Shown one piece after another: positions 27,310-38,784 of a stretch of 64,000 nucleotides of DNA. Made by a program: the position numbers and the translations under genes. Positions within the stretch are counted from its first letter, which is position 1, and the number at the start of each line of letters is the position of its first letter. The DNA is from Sipunculus nudus (lineage: Eukaryota; Annelida; Sipuncula; Golfingiida; Sipunculidae), in NCBI GenBank assembly GCA_026874595.1, contig CM049306.1, forward strand, positions 5,846,019 to 5,910,018. Reading direction: 5' to 3'. The notes under the pieces were generated by a model, which ran no database searches, was not told the origin of the DNA, and was given only the letters and a program-made list of their open reading frames with translations.

Positions 27310-28920
27310 AAGGTGATCTCAGCATTAGTTGTACAGAAACTTCAGCTTTTGTATCAAATTGTCCATTATTCTGAGTAATACTTCGGGTCCTATAGCTTGA
27401 AGGATATGGGAAACAGGGACCTAATTTCAGGTTTCCACAGACACTTTTCATGGGCCTCCTTGCATGACAGGAATGAAGATTCTAGGTCCAGTTGTTACGA
27501 TTTGTACCCTGCTGACAGATAACCACATCCTTAAAGGTCTCAAAAAAAGAGAAAAAAATCGTAAAGATTTGAAAAAATACAGGTGGTGCAACAAGTCTGA
27601 AGAAACTGATGAAACACTTCATTATCAATATCCATGCAAACAATTATGATGATCTGTGTATTAGTTGTTCAGGTACTTCAGCTTTTGTATCAAATTGTCC
27701 ATTATTCTGAGGGATACTTCAGAGTCCTATAGCTTGAATGATATGGGAAACAGGGACCTAATTTCAGGTTTCCACAGACTCTTTTCATGGGCCTCCTTGC
27801 ATGACAGGAATGAAGATTCTAGGTCCAGTTGTTACGATTTGTACCCTGCTGACAGATAACTACATCTTTAAAGGTCTCAAAAAAAGAGAAAAAATCGTAA
27901 AGATTTGAAAAAAATACAGGTGGTGCCACCTGTCTGCAGAAACTGATGAAACACTTCATGATCAATATCCATGCAAACAATTATGATGATCTGTATTAGT
28001 TGTTCAGATACTTCAGCTTTTGTATCAAATTTTCCATTATTCTAGGGGGTAATTGGGAGCCCCACAGCTCAAAGGATATAGGTAACAGAGACCTAATTTC
28101 AGGTTTCAACAGACACTTTTCATGGGCCTCCTTGCATGACAGGAATGAAGATTCTAGGTCCAGTTGTTTCGATTTGTACCCTGCTGACAGATAACCACAT
28201 CTTTAAAGGTCTCAAAAAGAGAGAAAAAAATCGTAAAGATTTGAAAAAATACAGGTGGTGCAACAAGTCTGAAGAAACTGATGAAACACTTCATTATCAA
28301 TATCCATGCAAACAATTATGATGATCTGTATTAGTTGTTCAGATACTTCAGCTTTTGTATCAAATTTTCCATTATTCTAGGGGGGTAATTGGGAGCCCCA
28401 CAGCTCAAAGGATATGGGTAACAGAGACCTAATTTCAGGTTTCCACAGACACTTTTCATGGGCCTCATTGCATGACAGGAATGAAGATTCCAGGTCCAGT
28501 TGTTACGATTTGTACCCTGCTGACAGATAACCACATCTTTAAAGGTCTCAAAAATAAAGAAAAAAATCGTAAGAATTTGAAAAAATACAGGTGGTGCCAC
28601 CAGTCTGTAGGAACTGATGGAACACCTCTTGACCAATATGTATGCGAAAAATCATGACCATCAGTGTTGTAGTTATTGATATGTTGCAGTTTTTTTTATC
28701 AAATTTTCCATTATTCTGGGGGGTACTTTGGGACCCCATAGCTCAAAGGATATGGGTAACAGAGACCTAATTTCTGGTTTCCAAGGAGATTTTTTATGGA
28801 CCTCTCAGAATTTCAAGTTACAAGATTCTAGGTCCAGCGGTTACGATTTGTGCCTGGTAGACGGACAAAGAGTGATCACTATAGCTCAGATGGCTTACAG
28901 TCAGCTGAGCTAAAAAGGCT
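27310..28920 (+). mobile_element. array of about five 336-bp modules of a dispersed element
   Basis: Units repeat every 335-336 bp: the phrase atgacaggaatgaagattct occurs near 27466, 27801, 28136 and 28472. Each unit has ttcagcttttgtatcaaatt, a ccattattct block, gacctaatttcaggtttcca, ccctgctgacagataac and an A-rich stretch ending in acaggtggtgc. The fifth unit is diverged and then runs into a unique tail at 28855-28913, tggtagacggacaaag...ctatagctcagatgg...cagctgagcta. That tail contains an inverted repeat (tagctcag / ctgagcta) around a loop of about 14 bases. Short open frames recur once per unit and are not genes. The tail looks like an element terminus. Confidence 0.75.
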
Positions 28921-29308
28921 TCAGTGCAAGTAGTGTATACTGGACAATTTAATGGGCCAAAAGCCGCCATGCATTTGACTCCAGTTCATTAGATTACAGA
29001 TCAATATGTTTAACTCTAGAAAACAGATAGGATTGGACCGGCGCTCATATAGACTTATGATTTATGAAAACCTTTTTACCATTATGACTTTACTTACATA
29101 CATACAATCATAGGACAGACAGTGATACCATCTCATCCAAAACGTATATCAGTGGAAAGGCTGAATCTCATCCCGCATGACAGGTCGGGATGTAACAGTT
29201 ATTGGTCTAGCGTGCTGGCAGCGTCCAGGGAACACAGGGAGGGTTGTAGTGGATTGGAGCTAGTCTGGGCGACCTAAAAATATACCCCTTGAGATTTTAA
29301 TCCATATA

Positions 29309-29310
<2 letters not shown>
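28921..29310. other. intergenic stretch, no gene recognised
   Basis: No landmark is seen between the module array and the TA array. Confidence 0.5.
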
Positions 29311-29365
<55 letters not shown>

Positions 29366-29371
29366 ATATAT
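29311..29371. repeat. TA dinucleotide microsatellite
   Basis: About 60 bp of TA with one ttta interruption. Confidence 0.95.
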
Positions 29372-31561
29372 GATGAATGACATCTTCCTAAAGCATCAAT
29401 AATCTTTTGCACTGATGTTTACATGCATGGACATCACATCAGTTTTCTGTGCGACAAAAATGTAAAATGCTGCAATTTTCTAGAAATAAGTGTCCAAAAC
29501 TTGCATGTTATCTGAAAGCAGTAATATAACATGTAAATCCTTCTTAAACAATATTTTATTTAATCAGTGCCAAGAAATAAAAAAAGTTATATGCTTGCAT
29601 TTATATAAGTGCTGTAGACCTGTTTTTACTGCACTTATCTTCATTTTTTTAATAAATACATCTGACATTTTAAAAATTAATTTCAATTATATTGTAATAC
29701 TAAATGAATAATGAAAATATGTGGTTTACATTAATTTCGCCTTTTACATTCAGTGACAGATCTAAATATTATCTGCCTGAAATGTTCGTTTATGCAGTTC
29801 ATATTAATATTGAACCGGTTTTCCATAGTTCCTTCTTTTAGTTTGTTAAGATATTCATTAAATGTATTATTATTTAATAGTCCTAATTATATATCGTATA
29901 TAAAACGTTGGTATTATAAATCTTGTATGGTTTTAAGCAGTTGCAAACTATTCTTTGTGGGTTGACGTGCGTCTTGAATGACGGGAGTGTATACAGAGAG
30001 CTGCGAAAGTTGGTGTTTTTATACACGCCATATAAGGCGAACATGCTAAAGTTAAAGTACAAGATAAACATGTAATTCGTTATTCTTCGACCGATTTTTA
30101 GTAAACATATTATAATTTTTTTCAGCATTGTCTAGGTATGAAACTTACATAAAATCCAAAATTCTCTATGTAATTTTATAAATCCCACTGTAATTGAAGC
30201 CCTTCAGCTTCTAGTCACACTGTTTGAAACCATCATCCCAAGCTGTCTGTCGGATCACGTGACCTGTGTCTGATGAATAGTGGTTATCAGAAGACAACTC
30301 TCTGGCTTATCCCATGTGGTACCTCCCTTCCTGAAAAAAACAAACAAACTTCAAAGAAAAGTGAGATTAGACCTGTGACCGTGGTACAAAGACTGCACAA
30401 TATCATACAAGACTCCGACAGTGAAAAAAAAATTGTGTTTTCCAAGACATTTTATCTGCCTTCTTTTCTATCCTAAATGAATTTTGTTTGTAACTGTTCG
30501 AGTAAATGTAAAATAAAACACCTTGTTTACATGGCGTGTTAATCTGACACTTTAAGACTGGCACGGATTTGCGCCGTTTTCAGCGGTGACCTTATTCCGC
30601 CTGTTAAATGTTACTTTATGAAAAGTCAAGCGGAAAAAGGCCCCATGCGAATACAAGATAGTGCCCATAATAAATAATGTTGGTAATGGGGCATCCAGAC
30701 TGAACCCATGATTTGCCAAGTTCATTTCCAAACAATGTGTGAATTTGTATCAAAATCTGTAACGTATCATGGATATTAAATTAACTAGCGGTTTTAGTCA
30801 TTCTTGCCTTGTGATAAGAAACCAGATGGCGGACATTAGGATGCTACAACTGAGGTAAAGGGGGGCTCGGACAGGCCATGGGTGTAATATATCTTATAGA
30901 TATAATGTATCCCTTTTCCCGCCCTACCCTCTCCCTCTTTTTCCCCCGTAGAGTGTCGGGCCATTATCCGTCTCTTTGATATTTTAAAATTATAATGCCG
31001 GGGTGATAAGCAACAGATTATCATATAAAACGTGCACGTGGACCGGAGAACGCTAAGGGGGTTTACAGCACAGTTACAGAGTTGCACAAGAGCAATTTCA
31101 TGGTTAAATCGTAGGCAACGGACCCGCCAGGAAGAGCCGAATTATGGCTTCATCTCTAAATCCTTTTCCCTCTTAATAAGTCCACAATTCGGTTTTATCT
31201 TCATATCATATTAAAACCTATTTTAATGGCAATTGTATTTATATTTTTTATGATATTTTAATATTATTACGTATTTCAAATATGTAATATTTGAATTATT
31301 CAGTAAGCGAAAGTCACTTTTAAGTGGGGTTGTGTTATATTACGTTTTGAGCCGCTTAAAATACGAGACACCTTTCTTCTGTCAAGGCAAACCTCTCTCT
31401 TCCTCCCCCCCCCCCCCACACACACACTCTCGAATTTTCATGCATCACGTGACATTTCTGATTTTTCTGGAATTACGCTGTAAAATCATTTCATATAACG
31501 AAAATAATAAATAGCTCATGTTTTATTATTGAATTCTTAAATTTATAACATAGAAAACATA
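29372..31561. other. intergenic stretch, no gene recognised
   Basis: AT-rich with short open frames only. A short C run followed by CA repeats lies at 31404-31427. Confidence 0.5.
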
Positions 31562-31950
31562 ATTAGCTCAGCTGACTGAAAGTCATCTGAGCTATACCCA
31601 GAGAGGTCCATGAAAATTCTCCTTGGAAACCTGAAATTAGGTCTCTGTTACCAATATTCTTTGAGCTATGAGGCTCCGAAGTACCCCCAAGAATAATGGA
31701 AAATCACAAAAATGGAAAGGCACAAATCGTAACCTTTGGACCTAGAATCTTCTATCTTGACATACATGGAGGTAAATGAATAATCTCCTTGGAATCCTGA
31801 AATTAGGTCTCTGTTACCCATATCCTCAGAGCTAAGCTTCAGTTGATTGGGGATACCACCTACAAAATTTGGTATTCAGATAATAAAATTCCATTTGTGA
31901 ATGTTTATTTAGTCAGCTGAGCGTCATGACCCATGGGTCACTTGTTTTTT
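31562..31950 (-). mobile_element. single inverted copy of the 336-bp-module element
   Basis: Read on minus, it contains ccattattcttgggggtact, gacctaatttcaggtttcca and the terminal ctatagctcagatg...cagctgagctaatt, matching the array at 27.3-28.9 kb. A second, partly repeated gacctaatttcagg block lies at 31798-31830. The other end reads aacaagtgacccatgggtca followed by tgacgctcagctgact, so cagctga-type motifs lie near both ends. This may be a near-complete small copy of the element. Confidence 0.6.
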
Positions 31951-32569
31951 AACGTGGAGACAAGCAAAGCCGTAAACGCATTCTTTCTATTTCGTTAATA
32001 GAGAGCACACTGGATAGATATCCTTAAAATGAGTTCGCGTATTTTAAAAAAATATTAATATCCCCGCCTGCTTTTTGATTATTTCAATAATGCCGAGTAG
32101 ACAGAGTAATTAAGCCTAGACAGATGAGGTCTACTGAAGGCGGCTGAAGAAACAGTCTAAACAATGACAGTATGGGTATTTACTGTCCCCACTGATCTAA
32201 ATCCGATCAAAAATAGAAAAGTTGTCAGAGACCACAAATATACCTCTACAGAATCCGTTTCAATTTTGGTGCCAACTTCATATGCTTGGATCATATTTAG
32301 CTGAGCTAGCTAAAACAAATCATCCCGTATTACCGGAGATTGGCCCTGTCTTCAAGATAAACACATCTCAAAAAGGCAAAGGGTCCCTTTAGTTATCCAT
32401 TATGGTTATCAAGATGAACCCAAGATTTAACGTTCTGTTACCTCGTGTGTTACATAAACCCTAAAAATAGATTTTATCAAACTCAGTTTAATGATTTTTC
32501 AGTAAAGTTATTGACAGACCAACAAAACTAGACGACCATAGGTCGAGCGCTTGCCGGAAGTTGAAATAT
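31951..32569. other. intergenic stretch, no gene recognised
   Basis: No supported gene or repeat. Confidence 0.5.
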
Positions 32570-33780
32570 GACGGACAGACAGACAGACAGACAGACAGGA
32601 ATACAGAAGAACATGTGAAAACAGTCATTTAAATGAGTAATCTTCTGGGAGAGCAGGTACACTTACATGTGTATGTGCTTAAGCTGAATTTGACATGTCG
32701 TGGACGAACGGACAGGGAGACAGGCAGAAAACAATTCCTGGTTTTATTCTCACTATATGCCTTTGAGAAGCATTGCTAAAACAATGTGGACTCCAGAATG
32801 ACATGTCTAACCAAAGAACAAACTGGCAGGAGAAGTTGACAACAACAAGCGAACAGACAGACATACTGACAGACTGACACAATGCGGATGACAGGTGACC
32901 AGACCTCATAATGGGAACTGCATAGACGAATATAATTAGCCATAGTTTGTGCCATTAGGACATTATTTGACGAAGTTATGAGAAAATAATATTTCTGGTT
33001 ATTTGGTTACCTTGAACTTGACCTTTGACCCATCCCAATCAAAAACAAATAGTATTAAGAAGTTTTGTCTATCAACTGTATAGTTTCCAAAGCTATTACT
33101 TGAGAATAGTGGCCTGTAAAGCAAAAAAGGTAAAATCTCATAATATCTTGTTAGACACGAAACAGTACGGGATTCCGCGAGATTTGTACAAAATTGAGTA
33201 AAACTGACCCAATGCTGTCTTAAGTAGAAAACTAGACCTCTCTAGCTTTAAAACTAACAAAGATAGAAAAATGAGACCCTGTATTTTTTCCCAAAAAGGA
33301 GTACACATGGTAACAGCAGAGTGAGACTTATACAAAAGAAAGGCAATGATATGGCAAGTAACATGTGGTTTTTGATTACCTTGATCTCGACCTTTGACTT
33401 ATTGACTTTAATAGACATCTGACTTCTAGAACTTCATGGGTTCTATCACCATTATAAGATTTAGAGGAATTGCTAAAATATTATTGCCTGTGAAATGCTA
33501 TATGTCAGACGAAAGAACATACAGGAAGGCGAATTTTACAAACTGACAAACAGACGGACATACTGATACACTGACACATGCGAAATGACAGTTGACCAAA
33601 TCATCTAATAGAGAAAGCATGGAAGAACAAAATGAGCTTAAGTTTATGTGTATAGACCTCTTTTTGACAATGTTATGACGAAAATTATATTTCGACGTTT
33701 TCCGATGACCTTGACTTTGACCTTTTTTGAACAACAAACTAGGTTTCCATGACTTTTGGTTTTAAATCAACCATGTAAGT
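32570..33780. repeat. degenerate dispersed repeat, modules about 0.7 kb apart
   Basis: It begins with a (gaca)n run at 32572-32599. The phrases gacatactgacagactgaca at about 32861 and gacatactgatacactgaca at about 33555 are related, as are ttaccttgaacttgaccttt at 33008 and a similar block at 33703. A further ttaccttgatctcgaccttt lies at 33376. The copies are much diverged, with no coding capacity. Confidence 0.5.
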
Positions 33781-34399
33781 TTCAAGTCGACTGCTACAAA
33801 ATGTGGCCAGTAGAGTGCGGACAAACACACAAACACGCCCACACACATACGCAATAACCAACCAACCAGTAACAAATATAATGTTTACTTGCAGATGTAT
33901 AATTAAGAGTACCATAAAGAAAAAAAAACAACAACCAGATTCATGTTAATACCGTGACAAAGCGGTCATGCTGACCTTGAGGGACTCGTATGTCCTCACA
34001 GCGCTGCTCACTCCGTCCAAAGCAGGACACCATGGTAACCATTTGATCTTGAAAGTCTTTGCTTTACAACCAATTAGATTTTATCTTTTGATTTCAATGA
34101 AGCTTGCATGTATCCTGCAATCTTGAGCCTGTTGAAAGTGATACTTTTCCTTATTTTCGATAATTCCTGGAAAAAGTTTTTGCATGAAATCATAAATGTC
34201 TAATTCAAACAAACATTCATGTAACCTGATATAGCTAGAGCAATCATAAGTTAAAAAGTGTTCCAAACATGTGCCTTACAGTTGTAATATATTTGATAAA
34301 AAAAAAGATTTCTGATCAGTTATGTTAAGTTTTATTTATTGTGCTGGTGGCACTTACTAAACTCCTTTAACATTGTCCCATAATGTAATCTGACTAGGT
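33781..34399. other. intergenic stretch, no gene recognised
   Basis: I looked for a 3' LTR of the minus-strand retrotransposon here and did not find one. Confidence 0.5.
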
Positions 34400-35219
34400 C
34401 GCAGCTTCACCTCAACAAAGAAACAGTTTATTCTGAAACTTGTGTATCCATGCCATTATGTAATCTTTGAGGAAACTAGGGGGAAACCATTCAGACGTAC
34501 AGACCCTCACTGCATTATGACTGTCGTTAAAATTTTACTTTAATCGGCTTACAAGTAGCAATCCTAATAACTGTATTCGTTCAACTTGTTGTATGCAGAC
34601 AATAGCCCATCTCATCTGGCAAGTTATTATAGGTAAATATGTCTAGAGCTGCCAAAGTCTTCTTTAACAAATTAGTTTAAAGTTGAACTACAGCGAGTTT
34701 TTCATGCCAAACGGTATTACTTTATACTGGTACAGCGACGTCACAAGTGCGGACACTTCTTTCGCCCGTTCTGTCAGCGGAACATGCCAACATCCTTTTA
34801 GAAAATCAAACTTAGAGACATATCTAGAGCTACCGACTCTATCAATACAATCATCGATCCTCGGAATCGGAAACGTGTCAGTCTTGGTGACAGAGATTAG
34901 TTTTTGATAATCGGTGCACATACTGTCACTTCCATCAGGTTTGTGCACAAGAATACATGATGAACTCCAGTTACTCTTACTCGGTTCAATAAAATCATTG
35001 TCCAGCAAATATCTTGTAGATACTTTGGCTTTTTGGGTTCAGCCTATAAGTATGCTGTTTGACTGCGTTTGCCTCGCAAACATTGACGTCATGGCACAAT
35101 ATGCTTGTTCGCGTTGGAATATCACTTAACAAATGTTCATAATTCTGCAGCAGGTTCTTGAGGTCTTGTTGTTGTAGTACGGTAAGTTTTGACAGTTTGG
35201 CATCCAGGTTGTTCAGCAC
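34400..35219 (-). pseudogene. reverse transcriptase remnant
   Basis: The frame at 35219-34995 carries the linker before RT, with TRTSILCHDVNV and KQHTYRLNPKSQ, as in gypsy-type elements. The adjoining frame at 35008-34688 carries SSCILVHKPDGSD, TDYQKLISVTKTDTFPIPR, YVSKFDFLKGCWHVPLT (the first catalytic Asp region) and VIPFGMKN. A stop follows at once, and the YxDD-box region expected just after is too decayed to place. Weak RT-like similarity may continue to about 34400. The domain is clear; the product is not functional. Confidence 0.85.
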
Positions 35220-35379
35220 GTCTGAGTCTTTTAGTGGTACTGTTCCACACTGAATGTGTACATCACACTAACAATCAGTATCTACTTTAACTGGGTCAGG
35301 GTCAGTTTATACACAATTAACAGCAGTAACATTATGTACATCATGTGATGTGCTATTTCTGTCATAATATGGTTTCAAC

Positions 35380-36375
35380 ATGTTAACATGGCACAGTTGT
35401 TTCTTCTTACGCCTATCTGGTGTTAACAGTATGCAATTTAAATCACTGACTTTCTTGTTAACAACGTAAATACCTAGCTTGTAGAGGTCTGCCAGGGATG
35501 GGTAATTAGGCAAGGGCCTTTTCACAAGACTTAAACGTCCTTCTTACAGTGTGCCTGTCATATTTGTTTTTATTTTACTTTGTGAAGCTTTTAGGTTAGA
35601 CTTTGCAATCTTACAAGCATTGTATAGTTTAGTGCGAAAGTCTTAGACATACTGTAATAAAGAGAATCAGGATTTTTCTTTAAGAAATTTTAATCGGCCC
35701 TCGAACTGAGTGTCCGAATACTAGCTCAAAGGGACTGAAACCCAAGGACTCTTTAAAAGATTCTCTGACAGCAAACAGCAATAGGTGGATTCCTTCATCT
35801 CAGTCTTTCTGTGTGTCATAACAATAGGTCCTAATCATGTCTTTTAATGTCTGGTGAAAACGCTCAAGAGGCCCTGACTTTCAGGATGGTATGGCGAAGA
35901 GCTGTACTTTTTTTATACCCGGCGCAAGCATAACTTGCTGGAATAAGCCAGACATAAAATTAGACCCTAGGTCAGACTGGACGGATTTTGATAATCCAAA
36001 AATTGTAAAAAAAAAAAAAACTTTGTCAGAGCCTTGACAAAACCTTTGGCATTAATTTTGCGCAATGGTATTGCCTCGGGGAACTGGTAGATGCGCATAT
36101 AATTGTTAGCAAGTATTCATGTCCAGATTTTGTTTTGGACAGTGGTTTCTCAAAGCAGGAATAGGCCTCAGTGGGGCTTTAGGAGGATTCTGATACGGCT
36201 TGCCTACCAGCTGGCACGTGTGGCATGATTTACAGTATTGTACAACATCTGGCCTGAGATTTGGCACATAGAAGTGTGTACTAACTTTCTGAAAAGTTTT
36301 ATTTATACCTATGTTGCCAGACAAAGGAGCCTTATGTGCCATGCTTCGAATTTCGTTGCGACAGCTTTTGGGCAC
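35380..36375 (-). pseudogene. integrase remnant (zinc finger, core and C-terminal domain)
   Basis: 36375-36106 encodes an HHCC-type zinc-binding region: two His (HKAPLSGNIG, then STHFYVPNLR) followed by CKSCHTCQLVGKP. The core lies at about 36100-35640 across frameshifts. It shows the second catalytic Asp region (VQSDLGSNF) and the Glu region (ESQG-like, then ERFHQTLKDMIRTYC), plus ESLGFSPFELVFGHSVRG. The C-terminal part, 35525-35380, has YVVNKKVSDLNCILLTPDRR and HVNMLKPYY, typical of the end of gypsy-type integrase. The RT region follows directly downstream, fixing the domain order. A poly-A/T stretch at about 36007-36020 lies inside the core. Confidence 0.85.
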
Positions 36376-36704
36376 TGCTTTTGATGTTTGATGGCCAACT
36401 CATCATCAGCGCATACATCAGGTGGTCGCCATTTACACATAAGCACTCCATTTTTAACATAGAAACATACTGGGTTTTGTGACAGTTCATCTTTAGAAAC
36501 TGCCCTGGGAAACAAACATGAATTATCAGGTCCTTGTGCTTTTCCGCGATAAGTTCTGACCTTGAAAATGCTGCATCCTCTACAGGCGAGTCGTAAGACG
36601 AGTCACTTGTGACTCCCAGAGTGTTATTATCTGGACCATTATACTCATGTGTGTTTTTCTTGGCCATAGATCTTGTTACAACACATGAAGGATACAAACC
36701 AGGA

Positions 36705-37010
36705 TCAGTGTCCTGACGGCTTTTCTGTCACTATTGGTACAGGCTGTACTTTTTTACCAGCTACATCATTGCCTAGTGGTAACTGAATTCCCTTAAACGG
36801 TAAATAAATTCTTATGCCCACAGTAACATTCCAAGAAATCAAATCTGACTTTAAATTTACACTGTGAAGCGGAATTGAAGTGTGCTTGTCTGAAATCACA
36901 TTATGAACAAGTGCATGTGCACCAGTAAAGGACTTATTAGAAAGTGGCAAAGTGCTGCTAACATGAGAGTTTGGCTTGGACCAGTGTCCCTCAAAATTCT
37001 AATAGGGGTA
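36705..37010 (-). pseudogene. retropepsin (aspartic protease) remnant
   Basis: The reverse complement at 37010-36960 encodes PIRILRDTGPSQT, with the catalytic Asp-Thr-Gly at 36988-36980. It continues into the frame 36950-36705 with SFTGAHALVHNV, LPFKGIQLPLGNDVAGKKV and a downstream linker. This matches the protease region of fish Gmr1-type elements as I know them. The change from the usual DTGA to DTGP and a frame break suggest decay. Confidence 0.75.
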
Positions 37011-37041
37011 GAATCTGAAAAATCAGTTCATTAATGAATGG

Positions 37042-38649
37042 CTAAAATAACTCAATTTCAGAGTCAGCAGAGGAATCTACTGCCTCAATTTTATCAAACA
37101 AAGAACTGACTCTGACACTGTCAGTCATAAACTCTTTTCCAGAGTCATAAAAGGAATCTACATCCTTATTACAATCAAACTCCTCATGGGAGTCAACAGA
37201 GGACCTGGCCTCATTTGAAATACTCTCGCAAGAGTCATAAAAGGACTTGGCCCTATTTAGAGGATACTCCTCGCAGGAGTCTTGAAAGGACCTAGCCTTA
37301 TTTTGTACCTTGCAGGAATCAAATGAGGTTTTTACCCCGCAAACTACGGAACCTTCTTTATAGTCAGATGGCATGTAGGCTTCATTAGCATCAAACTCTT
37401 TTTTTATTGAGTCAAGAAAGGAGTTGTACCCTTTATTTACATGAAAATAGCTTGGCTCTTGTACTATGCTATGCATAGGTTTTGAAACAAACCAGAAGGT
37501 TTGCTCTTTGGTTTATTTGTAAGTTTCCAGCAGTCAGATATTAAATGACCTTCCTTTTTGCAGTAATTACAGATTTTCTTTGAAAATAACTGGTCTTTAT
37601 TTGACTCAGACACAGTGGACGTGGACTGAGGTGTAGCAATGGATTTTTTTAATATTAGGACTACTAGTACTGGGTGACTGCGCCTTAAACTTCTTTTGAC
37701 CATACTGATTTACATTCTTGTTTTTGAATGACTGGTTTGATTTGCTAGTAAAGGACATTTTATGTGTTAATGAATAATCGTCAGCTAATTGAGCAGCAAT
37801 GTCAAGTGTTTCGGGACTCATCAAGAAAGTTTTAACATCTGCGTTAATGCAGCGCTTAAATTCTTCAAACCAACTGGCGCAAATTGTCATAATCTTTCAT
37901 TATATTTTTAGAACTACATCAGCGATCAAACAACTGCTTTTAACTCCTTGCAAATTCTACATAGGTCTGATCTTTGCGTGTTTTGCCAATTTCTGAATCT
38001 CTGGCGGTAAGCCTCCGGAACTAACTCATAACCCTTTTAGGATTAACCGTTAAATTGTTCATAGTCAGCAGCGGCTTCTACTGACAGCTCTGTATAAATT
38101 TCTCTGGCCTTGCCAGCCGATACACTTTGTAATAGCATAGTCCAATTTTCCTTAGGCCATTTAAAATTTTCAGCTAAGTGAGAAAAAATTTCATCAACCT
38201 CTTTTTCTGGAAAATTTGGACAAGTCTAATGTGTTTAGTAACATCCAAACTGTGAGTTGGGGCAGCATGTAGACCATGTTATAGTTTAAGTCTTTCTAAC
38301 CCCAGTCGTTTTAAATCAATTTCATATTCTTTTTCTTTCTAATGTTCTTCCCTCTCTTCTCTTTGTTTTCTAATTCTAACTGTTTTAATGCTAGCTCATG
38401 TTGCATTTATAACTTTTGAAATTCTCAATGCATAGCAAGGCTGTCATTTTTCCCCCCACTTCACTCACTTCAATTAAACCTTTGCTAACTAGATCTTGCA
38501 TGATTTTAGCAATGATTTCAGGCTTTCTCAAATCTCTTTTCAACCTAGCCCTAAGTGTTGTCCCAAACGCAACAACTGATCTTTTGTTAAATTTTCAAGT
38601 TGATCAGGGTCTTGATCTTCAACGAATGCCTGAGGTTTGAGTCTGCCAT
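37042..38649 (-). pseudogene. gag remnant: coiled coil, SCAN-like capsid, CCHC zinc knuckle
   Basis: The start ATG is at 38649-38647; the encoded protein opens MAD and is matched by the copy at 62024. A Lys/Glu-rich segment lies at about 38400-38290. A capsid segment at 38180-37950 reads, across frame breaks, KAREIYTELSVEAAADYE and GYELVPEAYRQRFRNW, the signature shared with the SCAN domain. The zinc knuckle CNYCKKEGHLISDC (CX2CX4HX4C) lies at 37571-37530. The tail, 37476-37042, is acidic, with repeated DSCEE-type motifs. Several frame changes make this a pseudogene. Confidence 0.85.
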
Positions 38650-38760
38650 TTTAAGATCTTAAAACAATAACAAAAAACCACTGAGATAGATCTTGTAAAA
38701 AAAAGTATTGTAAACAATGTGTCTAGGTCAAGGCCTAATAAATGATGAAAACTTTTTAGG

Positions 38761-38778
38761 ATCCCGGACCAGCCCCCA
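38761..38778 (-). other. primer-binding site, tRNA-Pro type with one change
   Basis: On minus the sequence TGGGGGCTGGTCCGGGAT lies six bases after the LTR end. It differs by one base from the tRNA-Pro primer-binding site TGGGGGCTCGTCCGGGAT, which is present intact at 61898-61915. Confidence 0.8.
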
Positions 38779-38784
38779 ATTTTA

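Noticed and set aside
34300-34680. 3' LTR of the minus-strand retrotransposon
   Set aside because: I searched for the reverse complement of the TGTTACAG start and the polypurine tract here and found neither, so the element is treated as 3'-truncated.
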